Part shown: positions 9,185 through 17,594 of the stretch, one piece after another
Layout: each line of letters begins with the position of its first letter
How positions within the stretch are numbered: position 1 is the first letter of the stretch
NCBI RefSeq assembly: GCF_934636665.1
Contig: NZ_CAKUAT010000005.1
Coordinates: 72,223 to 136,222, forward strand
Source of the DNA: an uncultured Senegalimassilia sp.
GTDB taxonomy: Bacteria; Actinomycetota; Coriobacteriia; Coriobacteriales; Eggerthellaceae
Reading direction: 5' to 3'
DNA length: 64,000 nt
Position numbers and translations under genes: made by a program
Notes under the pieces: generated by a model
What the model was told of the DNA's origin: nothing
The model's input: only the letters and a program-made list of their open reading frames with translations
Databases searched by the model: none

Positions 9185-9829
9185 ATGCTGCCCGATTGCT
9201 ATTACGGCGCATATGCCCGCTTTGACACCACATCCAAGAAAGACGCGGCGATTCTACTTGGTTCGAATTGCATCATCGGCGACGTTTTCAATATCGAATT
9301 CAAGCCCTTGGAAGGCCAAACACGCGCATGGGTCGTGAACGATTACGGCGATGTTTTAGGTTACCTTGATGAGCAAACGTCCCACAAACTCAACCTGTTA
9401 GCCGCTAAAAGCTGGGAAATGCACGCCGTCTTATCGTTCGTTGCCTTCACCGATCAACCGGAACCGGGTTTCTACTGGGGCGAAGTTGCGCTCTTCTGCT
9501 ACGACAAGGTGCATCAATCGGATTTCGATACCTTCATGCGCACGACCATGAAATCGCTTTCGCAAGGCATACGCCCGCGTATCGACATCAAGAACCAGGG
9601 TGTGCAATCGATTCTTGATTCCCACGGAACCTGGCAGCCTTCGCAGCGAGCCGATATGCCCAAGGGCGACAGCCATACCGCCATTCTCAAGAAATCCCGT
9701 GGCTTCACCGACTTGATGGTCCAAAAAAGCAGGGAAGGGAACAAGGGTTGTTTCTTGATCAGCTGGGCATTCTTGCTGGCGTTGGTCGCATTGGCGGTGT
9801 TCGGATTGAAAAGCTGTGGCCTGTTCTAA
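9185..9829 (+). CDS. hypothetical protein with C-terminal membrane anchor
   Basis: The 214-residue protein is not recognised. Residues ~30-90 (FNIEFKPLEG...WVVNDYGDVLGYLDEQ) vaguely resemble a HIRAN-like small beta domain, but this is weak. The C-terminus is a clear membrane helix (ISWAFLLALVALAVFGL), so it may be a tail-anchored cytoplasmic protein. The start at 9185 is preferred over an upstream in-frame ATG at 9119 because ATAGGAGA sits just before it. It is the only plus-strand gene between dinG and ddl and is divergent from dinG. Confidence 0.65.
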   Translation: MLPDCYYGAYARFDTTSKKDAAILLGSNCIIGDVFNIEFKPLEGQTRAWVVNDYGDVLGYLDEQTSHKLNLLAAKSWEMHAVLSFVAFTDQPEPGFYWGEVALFCYDKVHQSDFDTFMRTTMKSLSQGIRPRIDIKNQGVQSILDSHGTWQPSQRADMPKGDSHTAILKKSRGFTDLMVQKSREGNKGCFLISWAFLLALVALAVFGLKSCGLF

Positions 9830-10264
9830 CCACATCCCTTCACCAATCTTAACTAGCCAATGGCTTTCTTAAAGGAAGTTTCAGGGGTTTGCCTAACACT
9901 ACGGAGTTCATCCTGCCACAGGACGACATAAAATTTTGTTGCAATATTTTTCGATTCAAAGTCCCTGCATCGAATTCAGCCTTTGAACCAACGGACAACG
10001 TGATGGCTTGCTCTCTGAATAAGATTCGGATCATCCGAATCAACCTTAACGCTATGCAACCCGCTGGAACATCGCAAGGCGCCCAGCTGCAGCAAGGGGG
10101 GGCTGACCCCGGAACGCTTCCGGGATCAGCCCCCTCTGTTTGTCACGCATTCTTTATCCAACGACATCCATTTCTCAAAGGAGCGCTGAATTGTTTTACG
10201 TCGCAAGTTCGTAGAAAGACGACCGTTTCAATCGACCGCCAAACAACTTTGTTCCGAAACCCGC
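9830..10264. other. intergenic stretch between two convergent genes
   Basis: The 435 bases separate the 3' ends of the hypothetical membrane protein gene and ddl. Apart from the hairpin at 10096-10134 I see no gene, repeat or RNA here. Confidence 0.5.
10096..10134 (+). terminator. hairpin terminator
   Basis: Long stem GGGGGCTGA...TCAGCCCCC with an inner CCCGGAA/TTCCGGG stem and a CGC loop, followed by the weak T-rich stretch TCTGTTTG. It could serve the plus-strand gene ending at 9829. Confidence 0.5.
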
Positions 10265-11218
10265 TTATCGCACAGGCTCTTCCAGAGCAAGCTCGATAAG
10301 CTTGGTGCACAGCTCGGGGAAGGTCATGCCTGCGGCGCGAGCAGCATCGGGGAGAAGGGACGTTGCGGTCATACCGGGAATGGTGTTCGTCTCCAAAGCC
10401 CAGCAATCACCATTGTCTTCCAGAATAAAGTCAGTGCGAGAGGTGCCGCTGCACGAGAGCGCCTTGTGAGCGTTTTCCGCTTCGCGCTGCATGACCTTCG
10501 TCACATCGTCGGGGATGCGCGCAGGGCAGATATGCTGGGAACCGCCCACAGCATACTTCGACTCGAAGTCGTAGAAATCGCTCTTGGGAACGATTTCGAT
10601 AACAGGCATAGCCTTCGGCTCATGGTTTCCTAGAACGGCAACAGTGAATTCGCGGCCCTTGATATAACGCTCGATAAGCACCTCATCATCGATATCGAGG
10701 GCTTTTTGCAAAGCATCTTCGATAGCTTCCGCACCCTCAACGATGAACACACCGATAGCGCTGCCCTCGGTACCGGGCTTCACAACGACCTTCTCGCCCA
10801 TGGACGAGATGACCTGCTGGATGTCGACCTTGTCACCCTTGTTAACCGTCAAGGACGGAGGGGTGGGAATACCCTCGCGCTCGTAGAAGACCTTCGCCTT
10901 CACCTTATCCATGGCAAGCGCGCTCGACCATACGCCAGAGCACGTGTAGGGAATACCGACGATATCGAGCAAACCCTGCACCGTACCGTCTTCGCCATAT
11001 TTGCCATGCAGGCAAAGGAATGCCACATCGAACGGTTCCTCGATCAAACGCTTCAGGTCTTCCTTATTCGCCGGATCGATATCGGTGACGGAAAAGCCCG
11101 CCGTCTCCAAAGCTTCGCGAGCACCCTTACCGGATGCTAAGGAAATTTCACGCTCGTTGCTTTTGCCGCCGCACAAAAGAGCAACGCGGCAAGAACGAGG
11201 ATCGATACTTGAAGACAT
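10265..11218 (-). CDS. ddl: D-alanine--D-alanine ligase
   Basis: This 317-residue ATP-grasp enzyme makes D-Ala-D-Ala for peptidoglycan in the cytoplasm. Visible hallmarks are LLCGGKSNEREISLASG at the N-terminus, LHGKYGEDGTVQGLL, VVKPGTEGSAIGV, the loop SDFYDFESKYAVGGSQH whose Tyr is typical of D-Ala (not D-Lac) ligases, and the metal-binding ALETNTIPGMT. The start at 11218 has two AAGGAG-type sites close upstream; longer in-frame starts add non-homologous sequence read through a parS site. A TATACT -10 box on the minus strand lies at 11255-11260. It is divergent from rlmN. Confidence 0.93.
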   Translation of the reverse strand: MSSSIDPRSCRVALLCGGKSNEREISLASGKGAREALETAGFSVTDIDPANKEDLKRLIEEPFDVAFLCLHGKYGEDGTVQGLLDIVGIPYTCSGVWSSALAMDKVKAKVFYEREGIPTPPSLTVNKGDKVDIQQVISSMGEKVVVKPGTEGSAIGVFIVEGAEAIEDALQKALDIDDEVLIERYIKGREFTVAVLGNHEPKAMPVIEIVPKSDFYDFESKYAVGGSQHICPARIPDDVTKVMQREAENAHKALSCSGTSRTDFILEDNGDCWALETNTIPGMTATSLLPDAARAAGMTFPELCTKLIELALEEPVR

Positions 11219-11305
11219 GACTCCTTCTTTCTCCTTTAGAGATCGTATTGCTGCAGTATAGCAAAACCCGCACACAGGCTTCGCAGCATGCAAGGTAAGC
11301 GCTGA

Positions 11306-11321
11306 TGTTTCACGTGAAACA
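11306..11321. promoter_or_regulatory. parS: parS site (perfect) in the ddl-rlmN divergent region
   Basis: Perfect 16-bp palindrome ending three bases before the rlmN -10 box, so bound ParB could overlap this promoter. Confidence 0.93.
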
Positions 11322-11323
11322 GG

Positions 11324-11329
11324 TATAAT
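11324..11329 (+). promoter_or_regulatory. rlmN promoter -10 box
   Basis: A consensus TATAAT only eight bases upstream of the favoured rlmN ATG. The -35 position falls at the left edge of the parS site and is poor. Initiation about seven bases downstream would give a leaderless or near-leaderless mRNA. Confidence 0.5.
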
Positions 11330-11336
11330 GACCCGC

Positions 11337-12374
11337 ATGAATACACCAATCAAAAACTTCACCCAAAGCGACCTGGCTCCTCTCATGAAGGAGCTCGGTC
11401 AACCATCTTTTCGCGCGAAGCAGCTGTACGAGTGGCTTTACAACAAAGGCGCTCAAAGCTACGACGACATGACCAACCTGCCCGCCAAACTTCGAAATCA
11501 GCTTTCCGAGGAGTATCCGCTGTACGTGCCCAACGTACTTGAGGAGGCCGTTTCCAACGACGGCACCCACAAGCTGCTTCTGGAATATCACGACGGCGTA
11601 TGCGTTGAAACCGTTGCCATCCCATCGCGCGATGGCGGCCGCCTTACGGTGTGCTTCTCCACGCAAGCAGGCTGCCCCATGGCGTGCGCGTTTTGCGCCA
11701 CAGGAAAAGAAGGCCTTACGCGCAATTTAACCGCGGGCGAAATCGTCGACCAGATCGTCACGGTGCAGCGCCTTATGGGACGCCGCGTGACCAATGTCGT
11801 CGGCATGGGGCAGGGCGAACCGCTGCTGAACTACGACAACGTGCTGAACGCGCTTCGCATCATCAACGACGAAAAAGGCCTAGGAATCGGAGCGCGACAT
11901 ATCTGCATCTCCACGTGCGGCATCATTCCCGGAATCGACCGGTTTGCGGAAGAACCCGAGCAATTCACGCTTGCCGTTTCCCTTCATGCAGCGCGACAGG
12001 ACGTACGTCTTGAGCTCATGCCCAAAACAAGCGGCTTCCCTCTGCCGAAACTCAAGCAAAGCTTGCTGCGTTATATCGAGAAAACGAATCGTCGCGTCAC
12101 GTTCGAGTACATCATGATCGACGGCGTTAACGATACCGATGCGGATCTGACGGCGCTGCTAGACTTCTGCAAAGGCCTGCTTTGCCATATCAACCTGATT
12201 CCCATCAATTCGATTCCGGAATCCCCTTACAAGCCAAGCTCTACCAAGACCATCGAAAAATGGATTGCGGAAACAGGCCGTCACGGAATCGAAACCACGT
12301 TGAGGGATTCCAGAGGATCAGATATCGCCGGCGCCTGCGGACAGCTGAAGAACACGTTCACGAACGGACGATAG
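11337..12374 (+). CDS. rlmN: 23S rRNA (adenine-C2)-methyltransferase, radical SAM
   Basis: This radical SAM enzyme methylates A2503 of 23S rRNA and A37 of some tRNAs. The 345-residue sequence shows the CPMACAFCATG cluster-binding motif, GMGQGEPLLNYDNV, STCGIIPGI, SLHAARQDVR, and a C-terminal GACGQL containing the second catalytic Cys. Two in-frame ATGs exist, at 11328 and 11337. The first lies inside the TATAAT -10 box, so I use 11337; no ribosome binding site is visible, consistent with leaderless translation. A strong terminator follows. Confidence 0.92.
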   Translation: MNTPIKNFTQSDLAPLMKELGQPSFRAKQLYEWLYNKGAQSYDDMTNLPAKLRNQLSEEYPLYVPNVLEEAVSNDGTHKLLLEYHDGVCVETVAIPSRDGGRLTVCFSTQAGCPMACAFCATGKEGLTRNLTAGEIVDQIVTVQRLMGRRVTNVVGMGQGEPLLNYDNVLNALRIINDEKGLGIGARHICISTCGIIPGIDRFAEEPEQFTLAVSLHAARQDVRLELMPKTSGFPLPKLKQSLLRYIEKTNRRVTFEYIMIDGVNDTDADLTALLDFCKGLLCHINLIPINSIPESPYKPSSTKTIEKWIAETGRHGIETTLRDSRGSDIAGACGQLKNTFTNGR

Positions 12375-12467
12375 CAAGTACGCTTATCAAGTGCAGGCAT
12401 CGCAAACGGTAACAATTGATGCCTTATTGCGTTTGCAAAGGCGCACCAAATGGTTTCATAGCCTTAC

Positions 12468-12513
12468 AACCTCCTGATGCTTTCTTGGATACCATCGAAA
12501 GCATCAGGAGGTT
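12468..12513 (+). terminator. intrinsic terminator after rlmN
   Basis: A perfect 17-bp stem (12468-12484 with 12497-12513) followed by TTCTTCTT. Between this and the parB terminator (12514-12699) I see nothing. Confidence 0.85.
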
Positions 12514-12699
12514 TCTTCTTCGCAAATATACTCATTCAAACAGCCGAGAACAAAGGACACGCTTCGCCGGAATGGCGCAAACTCCCTAAATCGAAAGCGC
12601 GCGATGACTATCGGATTATCAAATCGACAAGCTGATACACCCCTGACCCCTTCGGCGCTGGTGACGGCAACGAATACATAATCACTCGTTAAACAACAA

Positions 12700-12734
12700 A
12701 CGAGCCGGCGAGGAAACACCGGCTCGTTTTTTTT
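12700..12734. terminator. bidirectional terminator after parB
   Basis: Stem ACGAGCCGG/CCGGCTCGT with a run of eight T on the plus strand and TTGTTGTTT on the minus strand. It can end parAB transcripts and also block read-through from rlmN. Confidence 0.8.
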
Positions 12735-12753
12735 GCTCGGAAGTCAAAATCCT

Positions 12754-13929
12754 TTATGCAAGATTCGAAGCAAGAATGCCCTTGAACAAGCGCTCGAGAT
12801 CGTCTTCGTCCTTGAACTCGATTTCAATCTTGTTCTTGCCGTTGACTGATTTCACCTTGACCGGCGTATCCAGAACATCCTTAAGCGTCCGGGCAACCTT
12901 ACGGTATTCCTTCGGCATAGGAGTCTTCGGCTTAGCATTCTCATTTTTCTTTCCAGAGAACAAGCGAGCCAAAGCCTCGGCTTCTCGAACGGACAGCTTC
13001 TCCTCAACCAGCTTACGCGTCAGGCGCTCGCGACCTTCCTTCGTGGGAATGGAAAGAATAGCTCGTGCATGGCCGGCGGTGATTTTCTCCTCGAACAGCA
13101 ACTGCTGAGCTTCCTCAGGAAGCTCCAACAGGCGCAAAGCGTTCGCAACCGTGGAGCGACCTTTCGACATGGCCTGAGCAACCTCTGCCTGCGTCATGTT
13201 CAGACGCTCCATCATACGGCGATAGCCGTACGCTTCCTCAATGGGGTTAAGATCGGAGCGCTGGATATTCTCGATAAGCGCAAGCTCCAGAGCCTTATCG
13301 TCGCTAGCTTCTTTAACCCGAATGGGCACTTGTTGCAAACCAGCCAGCTTCGATGCCTGCCAACGACGCTCGCCGGCGATGATCTGGTAGGTACCATCCT
13401 CGAGCGGACGCACCAAAATCGGCTGCAAAAGCCCGTCTTTCTGGATGGAAGCGGAAAGCTCCTCCAGCTCCTCGCGCTTGAAATTCGTACGAGGCTGATC
13501 GGGGTTAGGAGCGATAACGTTGATATCGACTTCGTTTACTTCACGGGACTGCGCATCGCCTTCATGCTGCGCTGCATCAGAGGGCGCTACCGTGCGCTCA
13601 ACCACTTCCTGGACAGCAGGGCGCGCCGCTCGCTGGGCAACTCCCTTGATAGTGACCTCGACACCGTTGTCGACAATAGACTCAGGCTCCTGCTCTTCGT
13701 AAGAGGAAGGAACCGTTTCACGGGCCGTCCGAGGCTCAGGCGATTTCTGTGCGGGAACGGTTTCGCGAATCACCTCGCGCTCAGGCTGAGGCTTCGGCTG
13801 AGACTGCTGCGGCTGCTCGGCATCCACGCGCACGCGTTGCGGCTCCTCCTGAGGAATAGCTTCCTCATAGGCACCGCCCAGCAACGAGTTCAGACCACGA
13901 CCAAGACCACCACGACCATTCCTAGCCAC
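12754..13929 (-). CDS. parB: chromosome partitioning protein ParB (CTP-dependent parS-binding clamp)
   Basis: ParB loads at parS and spreads to organise the origin. In this 391-residue protein the N-terminus is RGGLGRGLNSLLGG, which resembles the ParA-stimulating tail. Residues ~20-130 are a Gln/Pro/Glu-rich spacer, longer than usual. The CTP-binding domain starts near 133 (NPDQPRTNF), with GERRWQASKL at 186-195 and ENIQRSDLNPIEEA at ~220-233. The HTH (MTQAEVAQAMSKGRSTVANALRLL) and a C-terminal dimer domain follow. It overlaps the end of parA by 8 bp, so the two are translationally coupled. Eleven parS-like sites in this window are its predicted targets. Confidence 0.95.
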   Translation of the reverse strand: MARNGRGGLGRGLNSLLGGAYEEAIPQEEPQRVRVDAEQPQQSQPKPQPEREVIRETVPAQKSPEPRTARETVPSSYEEQEPESIVDNGVEVTIKGVAQRAARPAVQEVVERTVAPSDAAQHEGDAQSREVNEVDINVIAPNPDQPRTNFKREELEELSASIQKDGLLQPILVRPLEDGTYQIIAGERRWQASKLAGLQQVPIRVKEASDDKALELALIENIQRSDLNPIEEAYGYRRMMERLNMTQAEVAQAMSKGRSTVANALRLLELPEEAQQLLFEEKITAGHARAILSIPTKEGRERLTRKLVEEKLSVREAEALARLFSGKKNENAKPKTPMPKEYRKVARTLKDVLDTPVKVKSVNGKNKIEIEFKDEDDLERLFKGILASNLA

Positions 13930-14923
13930 GGGCTATCACTTCCTTAGCAAGACTCATGTACGACTGGGCACCTTTGCCCGAAGGGTCGTACAGGGTTATC
14001 GGTTGACCGAAGCTAGGAGCCTCGGAAAGCTTCACGGTACGGGGGATCAGCGTTTCGAACACCAATCGCCCGAAATAGCTGCGCACCTCCTCGACCACTT
14101 GGCGGGACAGCGTGGTTCGACCATCGTACATGGTCATGAGCACGCCATAGATATCCAGTGTAGGATTCAAACGAGTTTTGACACGTTTCATTGAATCAAG
14201 GAGTTTTGTCACGCCTTCCAACGCATAGAACTCGCATTGGATGGGGATAAGCAGCTTATCGGCGGCAACGAGAGCGTTGACCGTCAGCAGACCCAGGGAA
14301 GGGGGGCAGTCGATGAAGATGTAATCATACTTGCCGCGAAGGGCTCCAATGGCATCCTTCAGGCGGTTCTCACGCGCCATCTCTGAAACCAGCTCGACCT
14401 CCGCACCGGCAAGGTTGATGGTTGCCGGAACCAAATCCAAGCCTTCGCAGACATCGGGGATGATAACTTCCTCAACGGGAACATCATTAAGCAGCACATC
14501 GTAGATGCAATTCTGCACCTGGCTCTTCTCAACACCCAATCCGCTCGAGGAATTGCCCTGAGGATCAAGGTCGACAAGAAGGACCTGCTTACCAAGCTCA
14601 CCGAGAGCAGCGGAGAGGTTAATTGCGGTAGTGGATTTACCCACACCGCCTTTCTGGTTGATGATCGCCATGATCTTCGTCTGGCCGACCACGTGCTTTA
14701 CCGGCTTCTTGTCGCGGTAGGAGCGAATGGGCGTAGGCTCGATCTCGGGGCGAGATTCAACAGGCTGCGGCTCGGGCGCAGCTGAGCTATGGGGGTCGCG
14801 CTCAACCACTTCGATATGGTCGATGGCGATCTCATCCTCAACGGTATCTTCCTGTACGCGTTGTTCCTGCTGAACCGGCTCAGCTTGCTTTTTTTCTTTC
14901 CTGAGGCCGTCGAAAAATCCCAC
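13922..14923 (-). CDS. parA: chromosome partitioning ATPase ParA (Soj-like)
   Basis: ParA is a DNA-binding MinD/ParA-family ATPase that works with ParB and, in some bacteria, modulates DnaA. The core starts near residue 82: deviant Walker A NQKGGVGKSTTAINL at 89-103, VLLVDLDPQGN, and switch region FIDCPPSLGLLT. An N-terminal extension of about 80 Glu/Gln/Pro-rich residues precedes it; typical Soj proteins start close to the Walker A. The start is GTG at 14923 behind AAAGGGGG. A TATACT -10 box on the minus strand lies at 14953-14958. Confidence 0.95.
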   Translation of the reverse strand: MGFFDGLRKEKKQAEPVQQEQRVQEDTVEDEIAIDHIEVVERDPHSSAAPEPQPVESRPEIEPTPIRSYRDKKPVKHVVGQTKIMAIINQKGGVGKSTTAINLSAALGELGKQVLLVDLDPQGNSSSGLGVEKSQVQNCIYDVLLNDVPVEEVIIPDVCEGLDLVPATINLAGAEVELVSEMARENRLKDAIGALRGKYDYIFIDCPPSLGLLTVNALVAADKLLIPIQCEFYALEGVTKLLDSMKRVKTRLNPTLDIYGVLMTMYDGRTTLSRQVVEEVRSYFGRLVFETLIPRTVKLSEAPSFGQPITLYDPSGKGAQSYMSLAKEVIARG

Positions 14924-15034
14924 AGGAACCCCCTTTCATGGTTTCAGACGCTAGTATACCGTGTTTCGTTTCGCGCGTATAAAACCCCGACCCACAATGG
15001 GGGCTTTTGAACGGAAATCAACGAAACTTCAATA

Positions 15035-15070
15035 AGAAAAAAGCCGCCCCTACAATATCAGGAACGGCTT
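15035..15070 (-). terminator. intrinsic terminator after rsmG
   Basis: Read on the minus strand, an 11-bp stem with two G-U pairs and an 8-base loop is followed by TTTTCTTATTG. It starts seven bases after the rsmG stop codon. Confidence 0.7.
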
Positions 15071-15076
15071 ATCTCG

Positions 15077-15718
15077 CTACAGCGGCTTTTTCTGAGCCAA
15101 ACCGGTTCGGCGGGGAAGCTTAAGCTTCGGCTTGGCAACCTTCTCATAGCACAAGATCCGGCGGGAGTAATCATCAAGCTCATAGGTCTGATCGTCGACC
15201 AGTTCCATACCAACCTGCTTGCCAACAACGCGAGCATGATCAAGCTCGTCTTGCTCGACAAGGGCCTTGAAGCAGATAAGGCGCCCGCCCATCTTCAACA
15301 GCGGCGAGGAAAGCTCAAGCAGAATGGACAGCTTCGAGAGCGCTCGAGCGCTGATTGCCGCGAATTGCCCAGCCTGCTCGCGCCCAAGGTCCTCGATGCG
15401 GCCAGCGTATGTGGAAACATTTGCAAGACCAAGTTCTTCGATGAAACCGTCAAGGATCTGAACCTTTTTCTGAACGGAATCAACGAGCAACGTAGGCCTG
15501 CCGGTTTCAATGGCAAGCGGAATGCCAGGGTAACCAGCACCCGTTCCGATATCAGCATAGCGGCCTTCGGGACAGGCATTCAGAGCATCAAGGCCGAGCA
15601 GGGAATCCTGCACATGAAGCACCATGCCATCCTCCCAGGAAGAGATGCGCGTGATGTTCGTGGTCTTGTTGGCTTCGATAACCAACTCCAAATGTCGCTT
15701 GAGCAAGTCCTCGTGCAT
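15077..15718 (-). CDS. rsmG: 16S rRNA (guanine-N7)-methyltransferase RsmG
   Basis: RsmG (GidB) methylates G527 of 16S rRNA. The 213-residue protein has the SAM-binding ADIGTGAGYPGIPLAI motif, LVDSVQKKVQILDGF and ISARALSKL, and a basic tail rich in Lys/Arg/Pro. The start at 15718 follows AAGGAAC at good spacing; a longer frame back to 15814 would read through a parS site as VSRET and is disfavoured. A jag terminator lies upstream, so rsmG needs its own promoter in 15719-15806, where a parS site also sits. The gidB-parA-parB order is the classic origin-proximal arrangement. Confidence 0.93.
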   Translation of the reverse strand: MHEDLLKRHLELVIEANKTTNITRISSWEDGMVLHVQDSLLGLDALNACPEGRYADIGTGAGYPGIPLAIETGRPTLLVDSVQKKVQILDGFIEELGLANVSTYAGRIEDLGREQAGQFAAISARALSKLSILLELSSPLLKMGGRLICFKALVEQDELDHARVVGKQVGMELVDDQTYELDDYSRRILCYEKVAKPKLKLPRRTGLAQKKPL

Positions 15719-15739
15719 GAACCGTTCCTTCTGTCCTGT

Positions 15740-15755
15740 TGTTTCACGTGAAACA
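15740..15755. promoter_or_regulatory. parS: parS site (perfect) upstream of rsmG
   Basis: Perfect TGTTTCACGTGAAACA, 22 bases before the chosen rsmG start and within the only stretch that can hold its promoter. Confidence 0.93.
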
Positions 15756-15806
15756 TACTTTAGCCCTTCGTGCAGCATATTGGGCGCCAAGCATGTGAAC
15801 CCCTTG

Positions 15807-15841
15807 AAAAACAAAGAGGCCGCATCCGAAGATGCGACCTC
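15807..15841 (-). terminator. intrinsic terminator of the rpmH-rnpA-yidD-yidC-jag operon
   Basis: On the minus strand an 11-bp stem capped by a TTCG tetraloop (15816-15841) is followed by TTTGTTTTT. It lies 46 bases after the jag stop codon. Confidence 0.85.
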
Positions 15842-15886
15842 ATACAGTCTTGCGATATCAACCAGAAGCTAAACGGAAGCAACCGC

Positions 15887-16426
15887 TTAGAGCGGAACAA
15901 CGACAACGTGGCGAGCAGAACCCTCACCCTCAGACGCCGTCTCAACACGCTCATCGTCGCGGAGGGCGATGTGCACGATGCGACGCTCGTACGGAGTCAT
16001 AGGGCGAAGCTTCACACTGCGATGCTGCTTGGCAGCCTTTGCGGCAGCGTTACGAGCGATGGATTCAAGCTTCTCGCGTTGACGGTTCTTGTAACCCTCA
16101 ACGTCCACGATAACGGGGTAGCGGAAGCCCATGGTGCGAACAGTGATGGCGGACACCAGGAACTGCAACGCATCAAGGGTCTTGCCATGACGGCCAATGA
16201 GAACAGCCAGGTCGTCACCGGTGATGTCGAGGATAAGCTCGCCTTCATCGCCTTCGTACTCGTCGATGGTGACCTCACCGACGTCGAAGTGCTTCAGAAT
16301 GTCCTGGATGGTTGCGATAGCGGTATCCGCGATGCGATCAAGATCCTCGTCGCTGATGCCGCCTTGTTCGACCTGGGCGTCTTGAGCCTCTTCTGCGGTC
16401 AATTCCACGTTCTCTTCTTCTGCCAT
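15887..16426 (-). CDS. jag: Jag/KhpB RNA-binding protein (KH-R3H)
   Basis: This 179-residue protein lacks the usual N-terminal Jag domain; instead it has an acidic ~40-residue N-terminus. A KH-II domain follows (DDLAVLIGRHGKTLDALQFL), then an R3H domain (REKLESIARNAAAKA...HRSVKLRPMTPYERRIVHIAL). KhpB proteins bind small RNAs and influence cell elongation and division in Firmicutes. The start at 16426 is set by AAGGAGCT. It follows yidC in the conserved rpmH operon. A parS inside a long palindrome lies in the yidC-jag gap. Confidence 0.88.
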   Translation of the reverse strand: MAEEENVELTAEEAQDAQVEQGGISDEDLDRIADTAIATIQDILKHFDVGEVTIDEYEGDEGELILDITGDDLAVLIGRHGKTLDALQFLVSAITVRTMGFRYPVIVDVEGYKNRQREKLESIARNAAAKAAKQHRSVKLRPMTPYERRIVHIALRDDERVETASEGEGSARHVVVVPL

Positions 16427-16454
16427 TTGCAGCTCCTTAGAACTAAAAACCACA

Positions 16455-16486
16455 GTGCGCGGTGTTTCACGTGAAACACCGCGCAC
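16455..16486. promoter_or_regulatory. parS: parS site inside a 32-bp perfect palindrome
   Basis: The core TGTTTCACGTGAAACA at 16463-16478 is flanked by GTGCGCGG (16455-16462) and CCGCGCAC (16479-16486), giving 32 bp of perfect symmetry between yidC and jag. As RNA it would form a 16-bp stem with essentially no loop. Confidence 0.93.
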
Positions 16487-16502
16487 CATTACGCAAAATC
16501 GA

Positions 16503-17294
16503 TTAAGCGTGCTTTTTGGAGGTGTCCTTCTTCTTCGGACGCGGCTTCTTAGCCTTGCGGGTGACGTCGACCTCAATCGGCTTCACCTCGATGGTCTCCT
16601 CCTTCTCCGCATCGCGCTTCTTCATGAGACGCATGGAGATCTGCTGCTGGCACACGCCGATGATGGAGGAAACGCCCCAGAACAGAAGAACGCCGGCAGG
16701 GGAGCTCCAGCTGATCCACAGCATGAACAAGCTCATGACGCCAGCCATGATCATGGTCTGGTTGCGCTGCGGGTTATCCTTCTGACCCATCTGCATCAGG
16801 ATCATGGGCAGGAACGTAGCGCCTGCGAACACGATCATGAGAATAAGGTACGGGAGGAACGTGCCGAAACCACCGGCAACCGCACCGGACGGCGTCATAA
16901 CCAGGTTGGGAACCAGGTTGAAGAACTGGTAGCCCTCATCGGAACCCAGATAGTTGGGCATCTCACGCAGCACCTGGAACAGAGCGATGAAGATAGGCAT
17001 CTGAAGGAGCATGGGGAGGCAGCCCGCCAAGGGGTTGAACTTGGCATCAGCGTAAAGCTTCTGCATTTCCTCCTGCATACGCTGCGGGTCGTTGGCGTAC
17101 TTCGTCTGAATCTCCTGCATCAGAGGCTGAACCTTCTGCATCTGATACGAAGACTTCGTCTGCTTATGCATCAACGGGGAGATAAGCACACGGAAGATGA
17201 TGGTCACGATGATGATGGCCAAGCCCCAGTCTTGGCAGAAGCTGAAGAAGAATTGGATGATGTCGAATATCCAGTTCTTGAATACTTCCCACAT
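16503..17294 (-). CDS. yidC: membrane protein insertase YidC
   Basis: The 263-residue protein inserts membrane proteins alone or with SecYEG. It has the short Gram-positive architecture: N-terminal helix (IFDIIQFFFSFCQDWGLAI), the conserved ISPLMHKQTKSSYQM segment with the hydrophilic-groove Arg region (IIFRVLISPL), a coiled-coil hairpin (MQEIQTKYANDPQRMQEEMQKLY), NPLAGCLPMLLQMPIFIALF, and later helices ending in a Lys-rich tail. No lipobox Cys is seen at the N-terminus. It sits 54 bases after yidD. Confidence 0.94.
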   Translation of the reverse strand: MWEVFKNWIFDIIQFFFSFCQDWGLAIIIVTIIFRVLISPLMHKQTKSSYQMQKVQPLMQEIQTKYANDPQRMQEEMQKLYADAKFNPLAGCLPMLLQMPIFIALFQVLREMPNYLGSDEGYQFFNLVPNLVMTPSGAVAGGFGTFLPYLILMIVFAGATFLPMILMQMGQKDNPQRNQTMIMAGVMSLFMLWISWSSPAGVLLFWGVSSIIGVCQQQISMRLMKKRDAEKEETIEVKPIEVDVTRKAKKPRPKKKDTSKKHA

Positions 17295-17348
17295 ACTATG
17301 GTTTTCCTTCCTTTAACCGACAAAAAGCCGCCGGCTTAAGCCCCTCCC

Positions 17349-17582
17349 TTATGGGACGGGATCGTAGCCGTGCGGCCCTCCAGGTCGACACCGTAGAATA
17401 CGTTTTACCGTCAGCCTTAAGCCCTTTGCGAAACCGTAACGTTGAAACGCGATGAGCCCGTATTCCGAGCACGTCGGGGTAAAACGGCAGCACGACGGGA
17501 ACATAGGCGAGATAGCCGCCCTATAAAAGGTAATGAGAAACATAGCCACCTTGCACGGTATGCTTCCGAAACCTTTCTTCAT
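17349..17582 (-). CDS. yidD: membrane protein insertion efficiency factor YidD
   Basis: This 77-residue protein has the family signature ITFYRAAISPMFPSCCRFTPTCSEYGLIAFQRYG with conserved cysteines, and RRPGG-like CRPGGPHGYDPVP at the end. YidD helps YidC-dependent insertion at the inner face of the membrane. It lies between rnpA (12 bases) and yidC in the usual operon. Confidence 0.93.
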   Translation of the reverse strand: MKKGFGSIPCKVAMFLITFYRAAISPMFPSCCRFTPTCSEYGLIAFQRYGFAKGLRLTVKRILRCRPGGPHGYDPVP

Positions 17583-17594
17583 TCCAATCAGACC

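Noticed and set aside
12504..12719. A 71-codon minus-strand frame between rlmN and parB
   Set aside because: It lies between and across two terminators and has no ribosome site or similarity.
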